This document shows, piece by piece, positions 15,013-21,430 of a DNA stretch of 23,101 nucleotides. Position 1 is the first letter of the stretch. The number at the start of each line of letters is the position of its first letter. The position numbers and the translations under genes are program-made. This stretch comes from Clostridia bacterium (GTDB lineage: Bacteria; Bacillota_A; Clostridia; Oscillospirales; CAG-272): the NCBI GenBank assembly GCA_017462125.1, contig JAFTRQ010000159.1, positions 1 to 23,101 of the forward strand, in the 5' to 3' direction. The notes under the pieces were generated by a model. That model had not been told where the DNA came from. It made no database searches and saw only the letters and a list, made by a program, of their open reading frames with translations.

Positions 15013-16296
15013 ATGAAATCAACACAGCTTATTCAATCGTTGCAGAGCGGAGCGCTTGACGAAGCGCTGATCACGCTTTACGGCAAGGACAGCCTTGCCT
15101 CCGCCAAGGAAAGATATACGAAGGCGATCGCCGAATTCTGCGCACTTTACGGAGACAGCCGCGAGCTGAGCCTCTTCTCCGTTGCGGGCAGAAGCGAGCT
15201 TTCGGGCAACCATACCGACCATAACAAGGGATGCGTTGTGGCGGCTTCCATCAGCCTTGACATCATCGCCGTTGCTTCCGCTACGGATGACGGTATCGTT
15301 CGTGTCAAGAGCGAGGGCTTCCCCGAGGACATTGTCAACATCAGCGAATACACCGCCCCCGTCGAGGCAAAGTTCGGCAGCAGTGAGTCGATCATCGCAG
15401 GTATGTGCGCAGGACTCTCTGCAAACAGGCACAAGGTTGGCGGCTTCGTCGCCTACACCACCAGCAGCGTGCTGAAGGGCTCGGGACTTTCCTCCTCCGC
15501 CGCATTTGAGGATATGATCGGCACCATCGAAAGCCATCTCTACAACGGCGGTGCGGTGGACAACGTGGAGATCGCCAAGCTCTCTCAATGGGCGGAAAAC
15601 CAATTTTTCGGCAAGCCCTGCGGCCTGATGGATCAGGTTGCCTGCGCTGTCGGCGGTATCGTAGCCATCGACTTTGCGGACACCAAGAACCCCGTTATCA
15701 CCCCCATTGATTTCGATATTACGGGCAAGGGCTATAACCTCTGCATCGTTAACACTGGCGGCAACCACGCCGATCTGACCGACGATTACGCCTCGGTTCC
15801 CGCCGAGATGAAGGCTGTTGCCGCGTATTTTGGCAAGGAGGTTCTCCGCGAAACCGACGAGGCGGACGTGATCGCAAGCATTCCCGCGCTCCGTGAAAAG
15901 CTTGGAGACCGTGCCATTCTGCGTGCGCTTCACTTCTTTGCCGAGAACAAGCGCGTGGCAAATCAGAAGGCGGCTTTGGAATCGGGTGATCTCGACGCGT
16001 TCTTTGAGAACGTAAAGGCATCGGGACGCTCCTCCTTCTGCTACCTGCAGAACGTCTACACCAACAAGAACGTTGCCGAGCAGGGACTTTCCTTGGCACT
16101 CTGTCTGGCAGAGAAGCTCCTCGGTGACAAGAAGGCAGCTTGGAGAGTACACGGCGGCGGCTTTGCGGGAACGATTCAGGCGTTCGTACCTGTCGACGCG
16201 GTTTCCGAATTCAAGGCAGCAATGGACGCTTGCTTTGGCAAGGATGCCTGCATCGTGCTTGGTATCCGTCCCGTTGGCGCAGTCAAGATCGTTTGA
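15013..16296 (+). CDS. GHMP sugar kinase, galactokinase-like
   Basis: This 427-residue protein has all three GHMP motifs: GRSELSGNHTDHN (59-71), the ATP loop KGSGLSSSAAFE (155-166) and WRVHGGGFAGTIQAF near the C-terminus, plus the catalytic Asp in GLMDQVACAVGG (Asp207). It should phosphorylate galactose or a related sugar at C1 (Leloir pathway). In galactokinases motif 1 normally reads GEHTDYN; here Glu is replaced by Asn, and that Glu contacts the sugar, so a shifted substrate is possible. The start at 15013 has AGAAAGGA 10 nt upstream; the ATG at 14980 falls at the transcription start. It is first in a four-gene operon, with no galT or galE nearby. Confidence 0.85.
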   Translation: MKSTQLIQSLQSGALDEALITLYGKDSLASAKERYTKAIAEFCALYGDSRELSLFSVAGRSELSGNHTDHNKGCVVAASISLDIIAVASATDDGIVRVKSEGFPEDIVNISEYTAPVEAKFGSSESIIAGMCAGLSANRHKVGGFVAYTTSSVLKGSGLSSSAAFEDMIGTIESHLYNGGAVDNVEIAKLSQWAENQFFGKPCGLMDQVACAVGGIVAIDFADTKNPVITPIDFDITGKGYNLCIVNTGGNHADLTDDYASVPAEMKAVAAYFGKEVLRETDEADVIASIPALREKLGDRAILRALHFFAENKRVANQKAALESGDLDAFFENVKASGRSSFCYLQNVYTNKNVAEQGLSLALCLAEKLLGDKKAAWRVHGGGFAGTIQAFVPVDAVSEFKAAMDACFGKDACIVLGIRPVGAVKIV

Positions 16297-16314
16297 TCGA
16301 CAGGCAATTGAGCA

Positions 16315-16791
16315 ATGGGAAACAAAAAACAAGCAAACAAGCTGCCCGAGCCTCGCGGGGATAAGCGCGCGGTCTCACAGGCCACCAAGACCCGTCTGTA
16401 TCTCCTGATCGCCAACACACTCCTTCTGCTCTTCATCTATTTCGGAGCAATGAGCGTAAACGTTACGGTGATTCCCGCAGGTGTTTTAGCTGACTATCCC
16501 ATCCTTTTGGGGCAGATCGTTTATCTCGTGTATTGGGCAGCCTTCGGCATACTGCTGATCGCCTATCTTCTCTACAACCGTGCATTCCGATACAAGGGCA
16601 TCACGGCGGAAATGCTCCCAGACAGCTGGTCGCGGGAAAAGCGGGAGGAGTTTATCGCCGACGTGCAGATGAGAGTCGAGCGCTCCCGATGGATGCTTTG
16701 GGTGATCATCCCGCTTCTGGTAACCGTAGCGGTAGACGCGATCTACCTGTTTACCTGGCCGATGATCCAAAATCTTCTCAATATCAAATAA
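16315..16791 (+). CDS. Three-helix membrane protein, unknown function
   Basis: The 158-residue protein has a basic cytoplasmic head (MGNKKQANKLPEPRGDKRA), three membrane helices (about 27-47, 65-86, 128-148) and a charged loop (LPDSWSREKREEFIADVQMRVERSRW) between helices two and three. I do not recognise the family. It starts 18 nt after the galactokinase-like gene without a strong ribosome binding site, so translation may depend on the upstream gene. It shares the operon with a WalJ-type protein and rlmH. Confidence 0.8.
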   Translation: MGNKKQANKLPEPRGDKRAVSQATKTRLYLLIANTLLLLFIYFGAMSVNVTVIPAGVLADYPILLGQIVYLVYWAAFGILLIAYLLYNRAFRYKGITAEMLPDSWSREKREEFIADVQMRVERSRWMLWVIIPLLVTVAVDAIYLFTWPMIQNLLNIK

Positions 16792-16804
16792 AACGGGTAA
16801 TCAA

Positions 16805-17623
16805 ATGCAAAGCTGTAAAATATGCTGTCTCTACTCGGGATCAAAGGGCAACTGCACCTTTATCTCTGCGGGAGGCGCCAATATACTGATCGATGCAGGC
16901 AAGAGCTGTAAGGCACTTTGTGCCGCTCTTGCAGACATCGGTGTGGGAATCGACAGCATCGATGCGATCTTCGTCACGCATGAGCACAACGATCATATCT
17001 CGGCTCTGCGCACCCTTTCTCACAAGCGTCATATCCCCATACATATCCTCCTCAGTTCCGCCTCCGCGGCCTTCAGAGGGCTACAGGACGAGCGGCTATG
17101 CAATTGCCTCGTGCTTTATCGCGGGCAGAGCTTCGAAGCCGACGTCAAAGGGCTTCACGTCAAGGCGTTCCCTACCTCGCACGACAGCTGTGGCTCCGTA
17201 GGCTACCGTCTGACCTATCGTGGAGAGGACGGCGAGGAGATCAGCGTTGCCTGCTGTACAGACACAGGATACGTCACCGACGAGATGCGGGAGAATCTGA
17301 CGGGCTGTCGCGCCGTTGTCCTCGAATCCAATCACGATCCCGAGATGCTGGCGGCGGGACCTTATCCCTACGAGCTGAAATGCCGCATCCGATCAAGGTG
17401 CGGTCACCTTTCCAATGCCGAATGCGCGTCTCTTGCAGGTCAACTTAGCGAAAGCGGAACCGAGCACGTTATGTTGGCGCACTTGAGCGAGGAGAACAAC
17501 CTTCCCTCCCTTGCTTATAACGAGGTTTTTTCGGCAATCGCCCGCGAGGACTTTGACCTGAGGGTCGCAAAGCAGGATGAGGCGGTTTGGCTGATCGGTC
17601 AACAGTCTTCCACCAAAACGTAA
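16805..17623 (+). CDS. Metallo-beta-lactamase-fold hydrolase, WalJ/YycJ type
   Basis: This 272-residue cytosolic protein begins with the YycJ-like pattern CCLYSGSKGNCTFI and has the metal-binding motif THEHNDH (58-64), a later His in SHDSCGSVGY, Asp in CCTDTGYV and the closing HLSEENN. YycJ/WalJ is linked to cell wall and DNA repair phenotypes in Bacillota and is thought to be a nuclease. In many of these bacteria it lies close to rlmH, as here. The ATG is 13 nt after the previous stop; GGGTAA before it is a weak ribosome binding site. Confidence 0.87.
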   Translation: MQSCKICCLYSGSKGNCTFISAGGANILIDAGKSCKALCAALADIGVGIDSIDAIFVTHEHNDHISALRTLSHKRHIPIHILLSSASAAFRGLQDERLCNCLVLYRGQSFEADVKGLHVKAFPTSHDSCGSVGYRLTYRGEDGEEISVACCTDTGYVTDEMRENLTGCRAVVLESNHDPEMLAAGPYPYELKCRIRSRCGHLSNAECASLAGQLSESGTEHVMLAHLSEENNLPSLAYNEVFSAIAREDFDLRVAKQDEAVWLIGQQSSTKT

Positions 17624-17635
17624 AGGAATAGAAAT

Positions 17636-18115
17636 ATGGCAACGATCAAATTTATAACCGTCGGCACGCTGAAGGAGGAATACCTTCGTGAGGCCGTCAA
17701 GGAATACGAAAAAAGGCTTTCGGGCTTCTGCCACGTGGAGCAGGTCAACCTGAAGGAGGCAAAGCTGCCAAACGACCCCAGCGAGGGTGACATCAAGCGC
17801 GCCCTTGCCGAGGAATCACGGGCGATCCTTGCCGCTATGTCAGAACGCTCCTACAAGATCGCCATGTGCGTGGAGGGTAAGCAGTTTTCCTCCGAGGAGC
17901 TGGCGGCAAAGCTGGAATCGGCGTTCTCTGCGGCAAATGAGATCTGCTTTGTGATCGGCTCGTCTCACGGGCTTGACGATAGCGTAAAAAACGCCGCTGA
18001 CCTGAAGCTTTCGGTCTCTAAAATGACCTTTCCCCACCAACTGATGCGCGTGCTTCTCTTGGAGGGCGTTTATCGGTGTATGAATATCATTAAGGGCACA
18101 AAATACCACAAATAA
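17636..18115 (+). CDS. rlmH: 23S rRNA pseudouridine-1915 N3-methyltransferase RlmH
   Basis: This 159-residue SPOUT methyltransferase methylates pseudouridine 1915 of 23S rRNA in the assembled 70S ribosome, using SAM. The knotted C-terminus shows the family signature FVIGSSHGL, LSVSKMTFPHQLMRVLLLE and the end KYHK. Within it EGVYR replaces the usual EQIYR. Length equals the family norm. GGAAT lies 7 nt upstream of the ATG. It closes the operon, 12 nt after the WalJ-type gene, and is followed by a strong terminator. Confidence 0.97.
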   Translation: MATIKFITVGTLKEEYLREAVKEYEKRLSGFCHVEQVNLKEAKLPNDPSEGDIKRALAEESRAILAAMSERSYKIAMCVEGKQFSSEELAAKLESAFSAANEICFVIGSSHGLDDSVKNAADLKLSVSKMTFPHQLMRVLLLEGVYRCMNIIKGTKYHK

Positions 18116-18147
18116 AAAAACGAGGATTGAAAAATCCTCGTTTTTTT
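18114..18147. terminator. Bidirectional terminator between rlmH and the coiled-coil gene
   Basis: AAAAAAACGAGGATT (18114-18128) pairs perfectly with AATCCTCGTTTTTTT (18133-18147) around a GAAA tetraloop. It overlaps the last bases of rlmH and lies 7 nt from the stop of the convergent gene. Confidence 0.92.
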
Positions 18148-18154
18148 ACAGAGC

Positions 18155-18607
18155 TTATTTTGCATCCTCTGCTGCCTGCTTTGCCTTTTCATATTCTGCA
18201 TCGGCTTCGACTCTGGCTGCATTGAAGTCTGCCATCACCTGCATATCAAGCTCCTCGTCCTTCTCCTCGGCTTCCTTCTCTGCCTGCTTTGCTGCCTTTT
18301 CGGCTTCCTTCGCCGCCTTTTTATCCTCGTCCTCCTTCTTCAGCTCGACCAGCTCACGGCAGATCACGTCAAGCTTATCAAGGGTTTCGGAAATCTGCGC
18401 GGTCAGCTCCTCGGGATCTGTGCCGTCGAGGCTCTTCAGCTTGGCATATGCAAGCCTGCCAAGATTGCGGAACTCGGTATCGCGATCCGCCTCCTTGTTG
18501 GCGATCTTTATTTTCAGCGCCGCGGTGTCGGTCAGCTCGCGGGTCTTATTGACGGTCTTGTCGGCAAAATCACCGATGCTCTTTCTGAAATCATCCCATT
18601 TTGACAT
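18155..18607 (-). CDS. Coiled-coil protein of unknown function
   Basis: The 150-residue protein is highly charged and almost wholly helical. The first part (MSKWDDFRKSIGDFADKTVN, then TAALKIKIANKEADRDTEFRNLGRLAY) resembles small unnamed proteins of Clostridia. Residues about 90-150 form a Lys/Glu/Ala coiled coil. No signal peptide or membrane helix is present. AAAGGAAAAG precedes the ATG, and a perfect consensus promoter lies 39 bp upstream, suggesting strong expression. Confidence 0.8.
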   Translation of the reverse strand: MSKWDDFRKSIGDFADKTVNKTRELTDTAALKIKIANKEADRDTEFRNLGRLAYAKLKSLDGTDPEELTAQISETLDKLDVICRELVELKKEDEDKKAAKEAEKAAKQAEKEAEEKDEELDMQVMADFNAARVEADAEYEKAKQAAEDAK

Positions 18608-18645
18608 ACGCTCTTTTCCTTTCGCATCATAAATCTTACAAACAC

Positions 18646-18674
18646 ATTATATAAGATATCCGCGAAAATGTCAA
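18646..18674 (-). promoter_or_regulatory. Perfect consensus sigma-A promoter of the coiled-coil gene
   Basis: On the - strand TTGACA (18669-18674), a 17-bp spacer and TATAAT (18646-18651). It sits immediately downstream of the MalY/PatB-type gene, so the two genes are separate units. Confidence 0.85.
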
Positions 18675-18678
18675 TAGA

Positions 18679-19845
18679 TTATTTTTTAAAATATCTTCTG
18701 ATTCGCGTAAATGCCTCTTCCACGTTTGCGTGGGTAGTGGCAAGGTTGACTCTCATATGGTGCTCAAGAGGGTTCACGTTCATATAGTCTGCGGTATCGT
18801 AAAGCACGCCGCGGTCACAGAACACCTTCCAATCGTTCACCATCACGTCGCGCAGCTGATTGGTGTACAGCCCCATCTCACTGACGTCCACCCACAAAAG
18901 GAAGGTTCCCTCGGGGCGACGCGCGTAAATCGGCAGACCCTCCAGCATCTCCAATGCAATATCAAAGTTTCCGCTGACGTAAGCCATCATTTCCTCATAC
19001 CAATCTCTGGCATTGTTGTAAGCCGCCTTCTGCGCCGCCTGACAGACCGTAGACGGACGCTCACAGGTGTGCCCCCAAGTGTAAAACTGCTTTTTGAAGC
19101 GTTCGCGCAGCTCGGGATTGGGAATGATCGCGCTTCCAATGTGAAAGCCGCCCATATTGAAGGTCTTGGACGTGGAGAAAACCGCCACCGAGCGGTCGGC
19201 GAGCTCGGGCAGCTCCGTGGGCGAGATATGCTTGTATCCCTCCCAAATAATATCACGGTGAATCTCGTCGCAAACCACGTAAGCATTGTATTTGACGACG
19301 AGAGATGCGATCTGCTTCAGCTCGTCCATAGTCCAGACCCTTCCCGTCGGGTTGTTGGGCGCGCACATCATCAACACCTTCGCGCCTTGACGGAAGCAAT
19401 CCTCAAGGTTTTCAAAGTCGATCTCATATCTGCCGTTTTCATATTTCAGATGATTGACAACAGGAATTCTGCCCTGCATCGCCGCCGTAGCGATAGAGGG
19501 CGTGTGCAAGGGGATCTGCACGATCACGCGGTCACCCGGCTCGGTCAGCATATACATTGCCGCTCTCGCCGAATAGAGCACGCCGGGAGTGGAAACGATA
19601 TACTCCTTCGGCACGTTATATCCGCGGTAAGCAAGCCAATCGGTGACGGCCTTGTAGTCACTGCCCGCCATACCCGCATATCCGAACTCACCAAGCTCGG
19701 CGCATTCCTTCACCGCCTCGATGATCTCGGGCGCAAGCTTGAAATCCATATCGGCAACACCCATTCCGATGGCACCGATCTGAGAGGGCATACCCCACTT
19801 ACCCGTATTCCTCCGATCCCTGATCTCGTCAAAATTATATTTCAT
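18679..19845 (-). CDS. MalY/PatB-type aminotransferase-fold C-S lyase (cystathionine beta-lyase)
   Basis: This 388-residue PLP enzyme of fold type I has the Schiff-base lysine in STSKTFNMGG (Lys227), Asp193 in YVVCDEIHRD, the APNNPTGR motif (162-169) and the substrate Arg near HMRVNLA. The start MGVADMDF is typical of the MalY/PatB family, which cleaves cystathionine or cysteine to pyruvate, ammonia and a thiol; some members have regulatory side roles. The ATG has GGAGG 8 nt upstream. The length is normal. No methionine or cysteine pathway gene adjoins it. Confidence 0.9.
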   Translation of the reverse strand: MKYNFDEIRDRRNTGKWGMPSQIGAIGMGVADMDFKLAPEIIEAVKECAELGEFGYAGMAGSDYKAVTDWLAYRGYNVPKEYIVSTPGVLYSARAAMYMLTEPGDRVIVQIPLHTPSIATAAMQGRIPVVNHLKYENGRYEIDFENLEDCFRQGAKVLMMCAPNNPTGRVWTMDELKQIASLVVKYNAYVVCDEIHRDIIWEGYKHISPTELPELADRSVAVFSTSKTFNMGGFHIGSAIIPNPELRERFKKQFYTWGHTCERPSTVCQAAQKAAYNNARDWYEEMMAYVSGNFDIALEMLEGLPIYARRPEGTFLLWVDVSEMGLYTNQLRDVMVNDWKVFCDRGVLYDTADYMNVNPLEHHMRVNLATTHANVEEAFTRIRRYFKK

Positions 19846-19896
19846 GTCAAAATCCTCCGAATTATTGATAGATCCGTTTTTTACGCATCTGACATC

Positions 19897-19925
19897 ATTA
19901 TAACAAATGAATTTTGAAAAGTCTA
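19897..19925 (-). promoter_or_regulatory. Sigma-A promoter of the MalY/PatB-type gene
   Basis: On the - strand TAGACT (19920-19925), a 17-bp spacer and TATAAT (19897-19902). The -35 matches 4 of 6 bases and the -10 is perfect. Confidence 0.6.
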
Positions 19926-19999
19926 TAGAAATAATTACAATATTTTACCGAATTCTTGCAAATTATACTTTTTTTAACTGGCCTTCCGGCAAAATCGCG

Positions 20000-20038
20000 G
20001 TATCGTTTTACCGTTCCGCGGCATACTAACGGTAAAAC
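20000..20038 (+). promoter_or_regulatory. Sigma-G-like promoter of spoVAC with an overlapping inverted repeat
   Basis: GTATC (20000-20004), 17 bp and CATACTA (20022-20028) fit the sigma-F/G pattern GnATR-17/18-CATnhTA, missing only the last -35 base. The arms GTTTTACCGTT (20005-20015) and AACGGTAAAAC (20028-20038) are exact inverted repeats straddling the -10 box. This may be an operator site or an RNA hairpin at the start of the transcript. Confidence 0.6.
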
Positions 20039-20056
20039 AAACGGAGATTTTTTAGT

Positions 20057-20506
20057 ATGAACATTGAAAACAACACCTATAAAAAATACGCCGACGCACA
20101 CGCGCCGGCTTCTCCCATTCTGAAAAACAGTGTAATGGCATTTATCATCGGCGGATTGATCTGCACAACGGGGCAGGCATTGCTCCTGCTCTTCCGCGAC
20201 GTCTTTGGCATCGCGCAAAAGGATGCGAGCACACTGGCATCGGTAACGCTTATCTTCGTCGCGGCCCTGCTCAGCGGTCTCGGGCTCTTTGAAAAGATCG
20301 CCAAAAGGGCAGGCGGAGGCACGTTGGTTCCAATCACAGGCTTCGCCAATTCCGTAGTATCACCCGCCATCGACTCCAAAAGCGAGGGCTTCATCCTCGG
20401 TGTGGGTGCAAAGATCTTCACCGTAGCAGGTCCCGTCCTGCTTTACGGCACTCTCGCGGGCGCTGTATGGGGTGTGATCTATTTTATCGCCAAGCAGTTT
20501 TCTTAA
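20057..20506 (+). CDS. spoVAC: Stage V sporulation protein AC (SpoVAC)
   Basis: This 149-residue inner-membrane protein of the forespore belongs to the SpoVA channel, which takes up dipicolinic acid in sporulation and releases it in germination. The sequence shows the family pattern: YKKYADAHAPASPILKN, a first helix FIIGGLICTTGQALLLLF, GGGTLVPITGFANSVVSPAI, the SEGFILGVGAKIF segment and a last helix. GGAG lies 9 nt upstream of the ATG. SpoVAC is normally followed by spoVAD and spoVAE; here it is alone, and the convergent lipoprotein gene overlaps its stop codon by 3 bp. Confidence 0.95.
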   Translation: MNIENNTYKKYADAHAPASPILKNSVMAFIIGGLICTTGQALLLLFRDVFGIAQKDASTLASVTLIFVAALLSGLGLFEKIAKRAGGGTLVPITGFANSVVSPAIDSKSEGFILGVGAKIFTVAGPVLLYGTLAGAVWGVIYFIAKQFS

Positions 20507-21009
20507 CGCGAGCCTCGGATGACATCCTTCGCGGCTTGTAAAACAGCCTCGCTGTCCGAGGATACGAGAAACAGAACGTAATTGCCGAGGACGGTCACCT
20601 TAGCATCGGTTACAATCCTCCCGTAGTCGGGATCGGTAACGGTGATCCTGATAGCACCAAGCCTCGCGCCAAACAGCCTTGCAGTATCGCTTGCGGTGTC
20701 GTGATCGCGGCAAAGTATGACGGCAAGCTCACAGGGACGCTCCGAGACCGACAGATACAGCGCACAATCGAGCCACCCCTCCACCGCCCCATGCTCCCCG
20801 TAAAGCGCACGAAGCAAGGAGTCCGAAAGGTATTCCGACTCGCCCTCCGCGGCGGATAAGCTGTAAAATCTGCCTGCAGGCAGGGATGGCTCGGCATCTG
20901 CCATAGCTAATAATATCTCTCTGCAGGGGATCGGGGGCGTGCTTTTCCCACAGGATACCGCCGCAAGCAGGAGCATTAGTGCTAAAATCAACGTGATTAT
21001 TCGCCTCAT
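20503..21009 (-). CDS. Small lipoprotein, possibly DUF4358-like
   Basis: From 21009 the product has 168 residues: a signal peptide with a lipobox ending at Cys (LLLAAVSCG), then a globular domain in which ELAVILCRDHDTA, an RLGAIR-like stretch and VTVLGNYVLFLVSSDSE recall the DUF4358 pattern (tentative). It would be anchored outside the membrane. The strong AAAGGAGG lies 7 nt before 21009 and 4 nt before an adjacent ATG at 21012, so either could be used; the frame is open to 21030, but that ATG is upstream of the ribosome binding site. A promoter (21093-21121) is listed separately. The stop overlaps the spoVAC stop. Confidence 0.78.
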   Translation of the reverse strand: MRRIITLILALMLLLAAVSCGKSTPPIPCREILLAMADAEPSLPAGRFYSLSAAEGESEYLSDSLLRALYGEHGAVEGWLDCALYLSVSERPCELAVILCRDHDTASDTARLFGARLGAIRITVTDPDYGRIVTDAKVTVLGNYVLFLVSSDSEAVLQAAKDVIRGSR

Positions 21010-21092
21010 CATCGTGCCTCCTTTCAGCATAGCCTTAAATATTATGACTGAAATGTGTTTTTTATGTTATCTGCTCCAACTGTGACGAAAAC

Positions 21093-21121
21093 ATCGTATA
21101 AAAAGCATAAAATATTTTCAA
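21093..21121 (-). promoter_or_regulatory. Probable promoter of the small lipoprotein gene
   Basis: On the - strand TTGAAA (21116-21121), a 17-bp spacer and TACGAT (21093-21098). It lies back to back with the promoter of the lysine transporter (21127-21155). Confidence 0.5.
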
Positions 21122-21126
21122 ACCCC

Positions 21127-21155
21127 TTGACACGGAGTCTGTCAAATGATATACT
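21127..21155 (+). promoter_or_regulatory. Sigma-A promoter of the riboswitch-controlled transporter
   Basis: TTGACA (21127-21132), a 17-bp spacer and TATACT (21150-21155). Transcription would start near 21162, about 20 nt before the aptamer. TTGACA also forms an inverted repeat with TGTCAA (21140-21145), which may be a protein site. Confidence 0.85.
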
Positions 21156-21182
21156 TTATCTAATATAAAAACAACCGAATAT

Positions 21183-21343
21183 TAAGGATAGAGGCGCGAT
21201 CCCTATCAGTAGCACGGCAAAAGGCAGGAAAATGCCCGTGTGAAAGGACGGATCGCCGAAGCAGAGCCGATTTTTCCATCGTCTTATGCTGGGGTGTACG
21301 GAAATACCGTACACACTGTCGCATTTCCGCGGAGAGCTATCGA
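21183..21343 (+). promoter_or_regulatory. Lysine riboswitch (L-box) aptamer
   Basis: The conserved lysine-aptamer blocks occur in order: AGAGGCGCGA (21190-21199), AGTA (21208-21211), GAAAGG (21242-21247), GCCGAAGC (21255-21262), TGCTGGGGT (21287-21295), ACTGTC (21315-21320) and GGAGAGCTATC (21331-21341). P1 is closed by GATAG (21187-21191) with CTATC (21337-21341). Inner stems include CACGG with CCGTG and the GTGTACGG/CCGTACAC hairpin. Lysine binding normally turns the downstream gene off, so the following gene should be expressed when lysine is scarce. This fixes the likely substrate of the transporter. Confidence 0.93.
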
Positions 21344-21388
21344 AAATCAGCGCTTGCTTTTTTCGTGCGACTTTCCAAACCGTGCGTT

Positions 21389-21418
21389 TTTCTTTTTTCG
21401 GACGTTTCAAAAAAGAAA
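21389..21418 (+). promoter_or_regulatory. Hairpin sequestering the ribosome binding site (candidate expression platform)
   Basis: TTTCTTTTTT (21389-21398) pairs perfectly with AAAAAAGAAA (21409-21418), covering the GAAAGGA ribosome binding site of the transporter gene (21415-21421). The T-rich left arm could also be the tail of a terminator whose stem I could not settle. An upstream segment TGCGAC (21366-21371) can pair with GTCGCA (21318-21323) inside the aptamer, a possible switching helix. Confidence 0.5.
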
Positions 21419-21430
21419 GGATCAAAGTAT

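Noticed and set aside
18730..19917. 395-residue open frame on + opposite the MalY/PatB-type gene
   Set aside because: Shadow frame without start signals; the - strand product has complete PLP-enzyme motifs.
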